The notes beneath the pieces are model-generated. The model was not told the origin of the DNA. It ran no database searches and saw only the letters and a list, made by a program, of their open reading frames with translations. From contig NC_073745.1 in NCBI RefSeq assembly GCF_029784135.1, positions 162,081,335 to 162,145,334 on the forward strand: DNA of 64,000 nucleotides, given 5' to 3'. The position numbers were made by a program, and so were the translations under genes. The stretch comes from Toxorhynchites rutilus septentrionalis. Lineage: Eukaryota > Arthropoda > Insecta > Diptera > Culicidae. Shown one piece after another: positions 48,107 through 58,491 of the stretch. The number at the start of each line of letters is the position of its first letter. Position 1 is the first letter of the stretch.

Positions 48107-48976
48107 TTCAGCGCCCATCAGCGAACCAACGAAAACGGCCTAAGACTTATCGACTTCGCTGCCTTCGCTGCCGCCATACGTAGCACCTTCTTCCAGCACA
48201 GCCTCCAATACCGTTACACCTGGAGATCACCACAGCAAACAGAAACACAAATTGACCACGTTTTGATCGACGGTCGGCACTTCTCGGATATCATCGACGT
48301 CAGAACCTATCGTGGCGCTAACATCGATTCAGACCACTACCTGGTGATGGTCAAACTGCGTTCTAAACTGTCAGTCGTCAATAACATAAGACACCGGCGC
48401 TCACCACGGTACCACCTACGACGACTACAGGAGCCGAACGTTGCTGCAACATATTCGCAGCGTCTTGAAGCTGCGTTACCGGGGGTAGACGAACTGGATG
48501 CTGTTCCCCTCGATGAATGCTTGAACTCCTTAAAATCAGCAATTAGCAGCACAGCAGAGACCGTCATCGGGTATGAACAACGAGGACAACGGAACGAATG
48601 GTTTGACGACGAGTGCCGAGCGCTCCTGAACGAGAAGGATGCAGCACGCGCAGCCATGCTGCAACGAGCGACTCGACAAAACGTGGAACGATACAGACTG
48701 AAACGAAGGCAGCAAACACATCTCTTTCGGGAAAAAAAGCGCCGCCTGGAAGAGAAAGAGTGTGAGGAGATGGAGCTGCTTTATCGTTCTCGAGAATCGC
48801 GGAAGTTCTTCAAGAAACTAAACGCCTCGCACAAAGGCTTTGTGCCGCGGGCCGAAATGTGCAGAAACAAGGAAGGAGGCATCTTGACGAACGAACGCGA
48901 GGTGATCGAAAGGTGGAGGCAGCACTACGATGAACACCTGAACAGCGCGCAGGACAGGAGACCTAGACGGCGTTGA
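48107..48976 (+). pseudogene. RTE endonuclease C-terminus and linker
   Basis: Open from the truncation point: NENGLRLIDFAAFAAAIRST, YTWRSPQQTETQIDHVLI, VRTYRGANIDSDHYLVMVKL (the terminal SDH motif of an APE endonuclease), then a charged linker with EWFDDECRALLNEKDAARAA and SRESRKFFKKLNASHKG, ending EVIERWRQHYDEHLN. A single-base frameshift at about 48957 (SAQD/R) separates it from the RT frame; the next frame resumes GDLDGVEEDYTGAMNNDDV. The endonuclease N-terminus is absent because of 5' truncation. Confidence 0.85.
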
Positions 48977-48995
48977 GGAGGACTACACCGGTGCA

Positions 48996-50531
48996 ATGAA
49001 CAACGACGACGTACCACCCCCGACGATGGGTGAAGTTAAGGAGGCCATTAATCAGCTCAAGAACCACAAAGCAGCTGGTAAGGATGGCCTCGTAGCGGAG
49101 CTCTTCAAGGGAGGTCCGAGGAAACTTGTAGAGTGTATGCACCGGTTGATAGTCAGGATCTGGGACACAGAACAGCTACCGGAGGAGTGGAAGGACGGGG
49201 TAATCTGCCCCATCTATAAAAAAGGCGACAAGTTGGATTGTGGGAACTATCGTGCCATCACAATCCTGAATGGTGCCTACAAAATTTTGTCTCAGATCTT
49301 CTTCCGCCGCCTATCGCCAATAGTAAGTAGATTTGTGGGAAGTTATCAGGCCGGATTCATGCCCGGTTGCTCGACGACGGACCAGATTTTTACACTGCGG
49401 CAGATCCTCCAAAAGTGCCGCGAGTATCAGGTCCCTACACACCACATCTTAGTCGACTTCAAGGCCGCATATGATACAATCGACCGACGACAGCTATGGA
49501 GGATCATGGACGAACACGGCTTTCCCCGAAAGCTGACAAGACTGATTCAGGCAACGATGAACGGTGTGCGGTGCAGTGTGCGGATCTCAGGTGAGCTGTC
49601 GGAATCATTTGAGACTCACAGGGGACTTCGACAAGGCGATGGAATCTCCTGTCTGCTCTTCAACGTGGCGCTGGAAGGTGTTATGCGGAGAGCGGGCTTC
49701 AACATGCGGGGCACGATTTTCAACAATTCTAGTCAGTTTATCTGCTTCGCCGACGACGTGGACATAATCGGAAGAACACATGCGACGGTAGCCGACTTGT
49801 ATACCCGACTGAAACACGAAGCAGGGCTGATTGGGCTTGGGATCAATGCGTCTAAGTCTAAATACATGCTAGCTGGAGGGACTGATCGCAACAGAGTTCT
49901 TCTTGGTAGTAGTGTTGTGATCGACGGCGACGAGCTCGAGGTGGTAGAGGAATTTGTCTACCTTGGCTCGTTGATAACAACTGACAACAACAACAGCCGT
50001 GAAATTCGAAGACGCATTGTCAATGGAAGTCGTGCCTACTATGGGCTCCGCAAATCCTTGAGGTCCAACAAACTCCGACCCCGTACGAAGTGTACCATGT
50101 ACAAATCCCTAATTCGACCGGTTGTTCTCTATGGGCACGAAGCATGGACGATGCTTGAAGAGGACTCACAAGCGCTTGGAGTTTTCGAACGCCGAGTGCT
50201 CAGAACAATATACGGTGGTGTACAGGAAAGCGGAGTATGGAGAAGGAGAATGAACCACGAACTGGCGCAACTCTACGGCGAACCCAGCATTCAGAAAGTC
50301 GCCAAGGCTGGACGAGTGCGATGGGCAGGGCATGTTGCAAGATTGCCGGACAGCAGCCCTGCAAAGATGGTGTTCGCATCGAATCCGGTAGGAACAAGAA
50401 GGAGAGGAGCCCAGCGAGCGAGGTGGTTGGACCAGGTGGAGCAGGACTTGGCAAGAATCGGTGCAGCCGGGAGTTGGAGAACTGCAGCCATGGATCGGGA
50501 CTATTGGCGAAAAATTGTGAAGAAGATCTAA
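48996..50531 (+). CDS. RTE reverse transcriptase, open frame
   Basis: A 511-codon open frame from Met 48996 to the natural stop at 50529; in the intact element it would be fused to the upstream endonuclease, so this Met is not a true start. RT motifs are all present: INQLKNHKAAGKDGL, KKGDKLDCGNYRAITILNGA, SYQAGFMPGCSTTDQIF, HILVDFKAAYDTIDR (catalytic Asp), RGLRQGDGISCLLFN and FADD at 49746-49757. The C-terminal region ALGVFERRVLRTIYG..GRVRWAGHVARLPDS..ARWLDQVEQDL is the conserved RTE-type tail. No stop or frameshift lies within it, so the enzyme could still be active in trans if expressed. 5' truncation removes any promoter. Confidence 0.88.
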   Translation: MNNDDVPPPTMGEVKEAINQLKNHKAAGKDGLVAELFKGGPRKLVECMHRLIVRIWDTEQLPEEWKDGVICPIYKKGDKLDCGNYRAITILNGAYKILSQIFFRRLSPIVSRFVGSYQAGFMPGCSTTDQIFTLRQILQKCREYQVPTHHILVDFKAAYDTIDRRQLWRIMDEHGFPRKLTRLIQATMNGVRCSVRISGELSESFETHRGLRQGDGISCLLFNVALEGVMRRAGFNMRGTIFNNSSQFICFADDVDIIGRTHATVADLYTRLKHEAGLIGLGINASKSKYMLAGGTDRNRVLLGSSVVIDGDELEVVEEFVYLGSLITTDNNNSREIRRRIVNGSRAYYGLRKSLRSNKLRPRTKCTMYKSLIRPVVLYGHEAWTMLEEDSQALGVFERRVLRTIYGGVQESGVWRRRMNHELAQLYGEPSIQKVAKAGRVRWAGHVARLPDSSPAKMVFASNPVGTRRRGAQRARWLDQVEQDLARIGAAGSWRTAAMDRDYWRKIVKKI

Positions 50532-51189
50532 TCTCTCAATGGGATGTAGTATCATTATAAATAAATAAAAAACTAAGCGAACGATTGTGGGTCTAATCGC
50601 AGAACTCTATTGACCCTTTACGATTTCCTTTTACTATAAATTTCCTAGTACTGCTACCAAAATTCGTCATTATAACATAAAACATAACTCTCGGTCAAGT
50701 TTCTTCAATCAGTTGCAAATAACATGTTTCTCCGTTACATGTGTATGTTTCATATAGAAAATATAATATGATAAAATATATATAAAATATAGTAGTACGT
50801 TTTTTCACCTGAAAATCCAATTCCACATTCGAACAAAGATCAATTATCACGATGTAATTGTAGAACATAGGGTTATTCATTTTTCCTTAAGAGTTTTCCA
50901 AAACAAATCACTTGTCATGCTTGTTCGTAACATGGTTGGTTGAAATATGTGTAATATTTTAACATTTTACGTACCCAAAAATCCTCACACGCCAAATTTG
51001 GCTCTATTTGTTGGATTAGTTCTTGAGTTATATAGAAATATGTGTTTCATTTGTTTAGCAGGAGGGAGAAGTGTCGAACCCCCATAGGAACATTTATTTC
51101 CCCCTAAAAACTCCACATGCCAAGTTTTAATCCATTTGTTTAATTAGTTCTCGATTTATGCAGAAATTTGTGTTTCATTTGGTTGGGGT

Positions 51190-52010
51190 TCTGCCAAAAC
51201 GAACCAAGCGCCAAAAACATTATTTTGAGATATTTTAATTTGATGTTTGGGCGCCCACTAATTCACCGTGGTTGATCAAATCTATTATATTATCGCTCAC
51301 GTATTACAAACAGGATGTCTCCAAAGCACTGAGACTATGAATATATATAAAATAACACATAAATAATTAGCAAAAATACTTTTTGTTTTGGTACGCATGC
51401 ACTCAGTTCACTTTGGCAGAATGAAAGTTCAAAAATGTAGTTTTCAGTTTGGTGTGGTTGGATGCATTTCAATCATTACTACAATAATACTATTAAAATG
51501 ATAGAGAAAAACTTATGATTCTTCGACTTCGTGATCAAGTCGTAATTTTTTCATTACTTTCTTGTTCTAAAATGTTATGGTCGAAGATAATTTTACAAAA
51601 TGTTTTGCCAAAGTGAACCAAGTCAAAAAATGTCACCTAGAGTATTATAGCCTCTCAAGTTTCCATCCTTCACAACCAAGTATTTCTGAATAACATCCTT
51701 CTCCCTCCCTCCTTTCTCATCCATCCTCTTCGCCTTGAGCGAACATGTTCGTTTATTTCAGATTCAGAATCTTTAAAAAAATGAAAAACAAAATTATGTA
51801 GCTGCTAGACACTCAAAACTTCATTATCTTTGCAGCCAGAGCGAACCAAGTACATGCTAACTATTACCATAGTATTATTACACAACACATTAGTTTTTTG
51901 TAATGGTTCCTGAGTAATTTGATAAATACTATATATAATGAATGAAAATAAATTAATTTAAAAAGGCATTATACTTGGTTCGTTATGGCTGAACGCAAAT
52001 TTGGAAAATG
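51190..52010. mobile_element. Candidate inverted-repeat element with repeated GAACCAAG motif
   Basis: The left edge has GTTCTGCCAAAACGAACCAAG (about 51189-51208) and the right edge, reverse-complemented, GTTCAGCCATAACGAACCAA (about 51968-51990). Three further versions lie inside: near 51400 (reverse), 51602 and 51832 (TGCCAAAGTGAACC, GCCAGAGCGAACCAAG). Flanking sequence on both sides belongs to element X minisatellite or nearby sequence. No transposase and no clear target duplication. It may be a MITE with internal transposase-binding repeats or an independent satellite. Confidence 0.42.
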
Positions 52011-52500
52011 CATATCAGCCCTCTTAGCATGGTTTTACACTTCAGGGCAACCCTCTGACTGTCTTAGTTACCAGATTCAGACGAAAATGTTTCCCAAGCT
52101 GTTCGAAACAGAAAAATCTGATAATGATTTGCATAAATAGAAAAATTGTTTTTGGAGCCGTTGTTAATTGTTCGAATGACACAGAGCTTTTTACAGTTTA
52201 CAGGATTATCAAATTCTGCATTTCAGAAATTTGTATTTCATTTGTATGGCAGCCCCTCTTTAGGGAGGGGGAGAGTGTCGAACCACCATAGAAACATTTA
52301 TTTCCCCCTGAACCTCCATATGCCAAATTTGGTTCCAATTGCTAAATTAGTTCTTGAGTTATGCAAAAAATTGTGTTTCATTTGTATGGAAGCATCCCCT
52401 TAGAGAGGCGGGAGAGATCTCAAACTATCATAAGAACCTTCTACGGCCCCAAAAACTCCTACATACAATTTTCATTCACGATTTCTAATTCTCAGTCCCA

Positions 52501-54016
52501 AACTAGCGAACAATCCGCAGTTTCACCTAATGCTGATATCACACACATGGAAACAAACAAAGAAACAAAATATTTTGTTCGCTCGAAACAGACCAGTTTG
52601 AACGAAGCGAGAAGCAGATATGGGCAAAATCGTATCGAAATTCGTTCAACAACACTCATTCACAGATAAAATTCACCCTTCTATTCTCCGTTTATGCCTC
52701 ACTTTATTTGAGACAGAAAGCATTCACCTATCCTCTTCGCAAAGTTCATTCTCGATTAGAACGGAAAAATACTGTCTCGATTCCGCTCATCTATTCTCAG
52801 AATATTTTGCATTCCCTCATTTACCTCTCGGAATGACGTTAGATGCAGAGTTGCCATAATAAAATCTGTGTTTTTGGTCTGAAAAAATCTTTTTATCTGA
52901 GTTATTTCGTAGAAAATCTGTATCGAAATCTGTATTAACTCCTTGCGGACGCGTCAGCAAGTATACTAATATTATAATTTATGCGACAGTGTATTCATGT
53001 ATTGTATATTCACACTTTTTCTAAACGAATTTTAATGTCGTGTGAACTTATTCAAGAACTATGAATAAAAGATCAGTAAAAACAGTATAAACAAAAAATG
53101 TCATCCGTGCTTGAGGAAAGAATCGTGGAAAACTCCATGTATTGAGGCACTGTGTAGATGTAGAGAGCATCGTTCTGTATGTTCAAGCAGAAAAATAGAA
53201 GACGCCAAACTAATTATTTTTGTGATACATGCGAAAAATATCACAAAAAGATGAATTATAGCAAACATTTTTTTAAACATAAACATAAAAACATTATTTA
53301 GTAAACAATTATCAGAAGTTTAAAAAAAATGAAGGAATCTTGTTCATCTTTCATAATCTCACAAAGTTATTCATCACAGCTTTTTCAAGTAAAAATAATT
53401 GGGACCAGTACGACACACATGTCGAAATTCAATACGACCACAAAGGGCTAAATTTAAAAGTTAAATTTTGGAGCATTGTTTTAGCTTTAGTATCATTGAT
53501 TGGCATAGTTATTATGAATTTGATGATGTTGATAGTATCCACGTAAAAATCGCAATCACTGTGCTTCAGTAGGAAAAAGATAAAGAGTGTTATTTATTTA
53601 TTGTAAAGCTAGCCGATGACGCAGACTTTTGCATATTTTCGCCTTAAATTGAACATGAGAAAGCAGCACTACACGCTACACATTCAGACTAATTCGAATA
53701 CTATATGAATAAAATTGGTGAGTTGGGGAGAAATATTATTGAGATCAAGCCATAACGAATTTTGGATCGTTTTTAGAAAAATCTACAAATCTGTATGAAA
53801 ACAAAAAAAAATCTGTAATCTGTATCTACAGATTCTTGGTTTCAAAAAGTATGAAAAATATGTATAAATACAGATTATTCTGTAGATATGGTAACCCTGG
53901 TTGGATGGTAATAGAACCAAATTGGAAACTTTTGCTTGAGCCAGCGAGTGTCCCTGTAAAATCAGAGTAGAAATGAGCGAATGAACTTCTCCATACTTGG
54001 CGAGGAGATGCAATGT
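52501..54016. other. Intergenic, no gene assigned
   Basis: ATCTGTA/ATCTGTG-type repeats recur at 52860-52945 and 53765-53890, resembling the TACAGATT cluster at 40.0 kb. A 68-codon plus frame at 53340-53546 ends in a hydrophobic helix (SIVLALVSLIGIVIMNL), with no family match that I recognise. No other support for a gene. Confidence 0.4.
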
Positions 54017-54029
54017 ATCCATACTAATG

Positions 54030-54193
54030 TGGAGGCGATCTGGCGTAGTGGTAACATCCATGCCTCGCACGCTAAAGGTCACGAGTTCAATTCTCACTCC
54101 CGACATTCTTCCAAAAATGGAAGTAGAAGTGACGAACCAGCCAAATGAGTTGAAAGTCACTATAATACAGATAAAAAAAAAAAAAAAAAAAAA
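54030..54193 (+). mobile_element. tRNA-derived SINE
   Basis: A 164-bp SINE with a polymerase III promoter from a tRNA: an A-box-like TGGCGTAGTGG (about 54041-54051) and a B-box-like GAGTTCAATTC (about 54082-54092), then a tRNA-unrelated body and an A-tail of about 20 (54174-54193). It is flanked by perfect 13-bp duplications ATCCATACTAATG at 54017-54029 and 54194-54206. It encodes no protein and depends on LINE machinery for mobility. The perfect duplications and pure tail point to a recent insertion. Confidence 0.92.
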
Positions 54194-54326
54194 ATCCATA
54201 CTAATGCAATTTCATTTGGTTGTTTACATCTCACGATTGCATACGATTCGCGCGGGCACATTTTCGTACAATCTGTAAGCAATGTAACCGCCGTCTTATT
54301 TATGAAAACGCGTGTAACGGGGTTAT

Positions 54327-57300
54327 TTTAACTCCGCCTACGAATGACGGATCTCTATAGTAGCATGTCCGAAAAAGAACCTGAAACTATTGAGAACCAG
54401 AGCAGTGGGTCCAAAGCCCCAAAAAAGGAGGATGGTTGTAATAGCTGTTATCCATGGTTATTATAGAAAGAAAGTAAGCCAAGCCAAGGTGTCACGCAAC
54501 CCGTGCCGAGGGTTGAATGGTATGGGGGGTTTCATCAATTCATCAAATACCTTGCCTATAACGAAGCCTGTCGAGCACCGGGGCGCCCTCCACAGTATTT
54601 TCCGCCCTTACTGCATTAAGCGGGTCACTGATGTAGCTGACCTTCTTTACCGCGCAACTCGTGGGACTCACATGAACAATCCTAACAAGCTTTTCGGGTT
54701 CCGGCAGCCTCTCCCTGAATAATGGAGACGAACAAAATACTGGACAGAATAAAGTTTATTCAGGTGAACCTTCATCACGCCAAGGGAGCAAGCAGCGTCC
54801 TATGCAGAAGGTTTATTCACGAATCTTTGGATGTGGCTCTTATTCAAGAGCCTTGGTTCTATAATTCTAGGATTCGAGGAATCTCTACACAAAAATGTAA
54901 GCTTCTCTATGACAGCACACAAACTGCACCAAGAGTAGCAATTCTTATACGGGATAACATTAGGTATGTACCGATCACAGAATTTATCAACCGTGACATC
55001 GTGACAATACAATTGGAGGTTCCAACGACCCGAGGGAAATCCGTTATCATCGTCGCTTCGGCATATTTCCCAGGAGACAACGTTGAAGTTCCTCCATTTG
55101 AAGTTGCTATGCTGATACAACATTGTAAATTAAATAACAAACAATTCATCATAGGGTGTGACGGTCTGAGGCAGTAGCGACATCAATGTTAGAGGTGAAG
55201 GTTTGCTTGAATACTTAATGTCAAATTATATTAACATTTGTAATCAAGGAAACGACCCAACATTTGTTAACTCTATTAGACAAGAAGCTCTTGATCTAAC
55301 ACTCTGTAGTTCAAAACTATCATTTAAAAATTAAAAAATTAAAAAGATAAAAAATCGGAATTTGTCAAATGAAGAATCTCTATCCGATCATAAACATATT
55401 ATAATTCTGGTGATCTTTTGATCGATTTTTGATCAAAAAATCTTTAGATCGACAATTCAGAGATCCGAGAAAAACAAATTGGGATAGTTATAATTCCAAA
55501 CTTTAGGAGAAAATTTTGATATCAGTGGAAAGTATTTCTTCCACTGAACAGCTTGAAATAGTTTCATCAGAAATTGAAACCAATATTAAATCCACTTCGA
55601 AAAAAACTGTCCACTGAAGCAAAAAACTTCAAGTAAGGATGCATCTTGGTGGAACAAAAAACTTGAAAGGCTTAGAAAATTGTCTAGGAAACTTTTCAAC
55701 AAAGCAAAAATTACCTCTGATTGGACAGATTACAAAAACTGTCTAACAGAATATAACAAAGAAATCCGTAAATCTAAGAGAAGGGATTGGAAGTTCACCT
55801 GTGAACAGATAGAAACCTGTTGTAGCAAGACTTCATAAAGCCCTTTCTAAGGATCATACCAACGGACTTGGTAGTCTGAAAAAGGGAAATGATCAATATA
55901 CAACCGATTCCCAGGAAACACTTAGTATCATGATGGAAACACACTTCCCAGGCTCAATCCAATTGATTTCTGGACACGCACAGGTCTTCAACACAGCTCA
56001 ATCTTGTCTAATCAGAGACGAGAATAGAGCTAATGAATTGGCTAGGGTGGTCTTCACGAAGTCAAGGGTTGAATGGGCAGTGGGCTCCATGAAGCCCTTT
56101 AAATCTCCAGGACCAGACGGAATTTATCTGGTGCTGTTACAAAAAAGCAAGAATATCACTGTCCTTCTTCTAACGGAGATGTTTATAGCTAGTATGGTAC
56201 TAAGTTACATTCCTAGTAAACGGCGAGAAGTTCGGGTTATATTTATTCCCAAGGCTGGCAAACGTGACAGGACAACTCCCAAAGCGTATATACCAATTAG
56301 TCTAACATATGTCATCTTAAAAATGATGGAAAAGGTCATTGATCTCCATATCAAATCATTATATTTGAACAGGAGACCATTGAGCAAATTTTAATTTGCC
56401 TACCAAGCAAATAAATCAACTGAAACTGCGCTTCACACGTTAATTTCAAAAATAGAGAAGTCTTTTGATGCTAAAGAAATCTCACTTACAGCTTTTCTTG
56501 ATATTGAGGGAGCATTTGACAATGCATCCTACAACTCTATAAATAAAGCTATGAAAAAATGTAGTTTTGACATGTGCATTTCCAACTGGATACACGCCAT
56601 GCTAACCAACCGACTAATAACAGCTAAATTAGGAGGATCTACTCTAACAACAAAACCAACTAGACGTTGCCCTCAAGGAGGAGTTCTGTCTCCTCTGTTG
56701 TGGTCCCTAGTTGTCGACGATCTTCTTAATAACCTAGCTAATTTAGGATACGAAGTCATTGGTTTTGCCGATGACATAATCATCTTAGTAAATGTGAGTA
56801 TACTATTTCTAATAGAATGCAAACAGCCCTTAACTACACACTCAAATGGTGCAACTTGGAAGGACTTAGTGTTAATCCTTCAAAAACAGTCATAATTCCA
56901 TTTACAGAAAAAGAAAGTATAAGATTCAACCTCTTAGATTGGGAGGTGTACAATTGGAGCTTTCAAAACGATCCAAATATGTAGGTGTCATGCTTGACCA
57001 AAAACTATATTGGAACGACCAACTGGAGTATGCAATATCTAAAGCCCAGACTGCTCTCTGGAGTTGTAGTAGTATGGGACTAAAACCGAGAATGATTCAC
57101 TGGATTTACTCGGCAATTGTGAGACCCAGACTAACATATGCTTCGCTAGTGTGGTGGCCTAAAACTAGACAAATATCAGCTCAGAAAAAGCTCGATAAAC
57201 TATAACATTTGGCATGCTTATCAATAACTGGAGCAATGCCTAGCGCACCTTCCAAAGCTCTAGATGCTCTTTTATACCTTCTACCCTTGCACCAATATGT

Positions 57301-58480
57301 GCAACTTGAAGCGGAAAAAGATGCTCTTAGCCTTAAACGTATAAAACATTTTCTAGAAGGAGATCTCACAGGGCATATACAAATCCTGAAAGATTTTTAA
57401 CTGAACACTATAGTAAGCATGAATGAAGACTGGAAAGAAACAAAAATTAACTTCAGTGTTCCCTTCAAAGTGATTGAATTCAATCGCAACGAATGGGAAG
57501 AAGGTGGTCACAAAACTCGTCCAGGATCACTCTTGTTTTATACCGATGGATCTAAAATCGGTAAATCTACGAGAGCTGTTATTACTGGACCAGGAATCGA
57601 CATGTCAATTCCAATGGGACGGTGGCCTACAGTTTTTCAAGCAGAAATACAAGCTATTCTAACATGTACAAATATTTTTTTGACTAGAAAATACAGGTAT
57701 ACCAATATCTGTATCTTCTCAGATAGCCAAGCAACTCTTAATGCAGTAAAAGCATACATATGTCAGTCAAAGCTGGTTTGGGAATGTATTTTATCCTTAA
57801 AACAACTAGCTGCTACTAACGAAGTTAACCTATACTGGGTGCCTGGTCACAGCGGTATAGAAGGTAATGAAAAAGCCGATCTCTTAGCAAGATTAGGATC
57901 ATCAACTAAATTCGTCGGGCCTGAGCCATTTTTGTGGATTATCTACATCATGCATGAAATTGGAGCTTAAAACCTGGGAAATATCAATGATTGAAGCCAA
58001 CTGGAGGGCTCTATCAACCCCAAGATAATCCAAATTATTCATTACACCTTGTAATAGAATAACACGCAACCTACTCAGCTTGAATAAGGCAGATTTGAGT
58101 ACATCAACCGGGCTATTGACCGGACACTGTCCGAGCAGGTATCACCTTAAAAAAATCGGAAAACTGGCAGATGATAACTGTCGTTTCTGACTTCTGAACA
58201 TTTACTGTGTCAATGCAGTACACTAATTCAGCGAAGACTGCGAATTCTTGGAGAGGGCATTCTTATGCCTAACGAGATTTGGTCTGCTGAACCGAAACAG
58301 GTAAGAAACTTCATAAAGGAGGTCATACCTTCGTGGGGGGATATGCAAAGTCCTGGTGCGACTATCACTTATTCCCTGAGTGTAGGAACGAACTGACACT
58401 GCATACATAGCAAACTGGAGTGCACTACAATAGATCAAACTAATGGTCGCAGTGGTACAATGCTCGTACAGAAGAAGAAG
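54327..58480 (+). mobile_element. LOA-like LINE (APE-RT-RNase H), full-length insertion
   Basis: A 4154-bp non-LTR element flanked by perfect 11-bp duplications, AACGGGGTTAT, at 54316-54326 and 58481-58491. It ends in a short (GAA)n tail (58470-58480). A GC-richer 5' leader (54327-54721) precedes the pol frame, in which endonuclease, RT and RNase H are recognisable but interrupted. No zinc-knuckle ORF1 was seen. Clade is uncertain among RNase H-bearing LINEs (LOA, I, Nimb); LOA-like is my best reading. Confidence 0.82.
54722..57970 (+). pseudogene. LOA-like LINE pol (endonuclease, RT, RNase H)
   Basis: From ATG 54722 (METNKILDRIKFIQVNLHHA): APE endonuclease with ALIQEPWFYNSRIRGI, IIVASAYFPGD and FIIGCD, broken near 55165 by a deletion before SDINVRGEGLLEYLMSNY. 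RT: MKPFKSPGPDGIYLVLL, REVRVIFIPKAGKRDRTTPK, FLDIEGAFDNASYNSI, RRCPQGGVLSPLLWSLVVDD, FADD at 56764-56775, KYVGVMLDQKLYWNDQL and LTYASLVWWPKTRQ. RNase H in the open frame 57419-57970: LFYTDGSKI, FQAEIQAIL, IFSDSQATL and GNEKADLLARL, all four acidic residues kept. Stops or frameshifts lie near 55180, 55330-55930, 56394, 56800, 57205 and 57400. A residual Cys-rich tail runs to about 58220. Confidence 0.85.
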
Positions 58481-58491
58481 AACGGGGTTAT

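Larger units (their letters stand above)
48105..50571 (+). mobile_element. Young 5'-truncated RTE-clade LINE
   Basis: A 2467-bp insertion flanked by perfect 9-bp duplications, ACTAAGCGA, at 48096-48104 and 50572-50580. It starts inside the endonuclease domain (5' truncation) and ends 40 bases after the RT stop with ATAAATAAATAAAA, the very short 3' UTR and simple-repeat tail typical of RTE elements. Its base composition is visibly GC-richer than its surroundings. The RTE placement rests on the endonuclease C-terminus and RT style, like JAM/BovB-type elements. Confidence 0.9.
48018..52500 (-). repeat. Element X copy 4, carrying an RTE LINE
   Basis: It begins AGCTAGCTGACCCGACGAAC at about 48016, matching the termini at 29989 and 39934. 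It is interrupted at 48105-50571 by an RTE LINE and resumes with GTCTAATCGCAGAACT, shared with 30088 and 39826, then ACATGTTTCTCCGTTACATG, shared with 39660. Minisatellite units follow at 50980-51185 and 52225-52470, separated by another inserted element (about 51190-52010). The (TA)n end is not present; similarity fades near 52500. Confidence 0.7.

Noticed and set aside
54030..54100. tRNA gene
   Set aside because: Has A/B-box-like promoter sequence but is followed by a body and A-tail and flanked by a TSD, so it is a SINE head.
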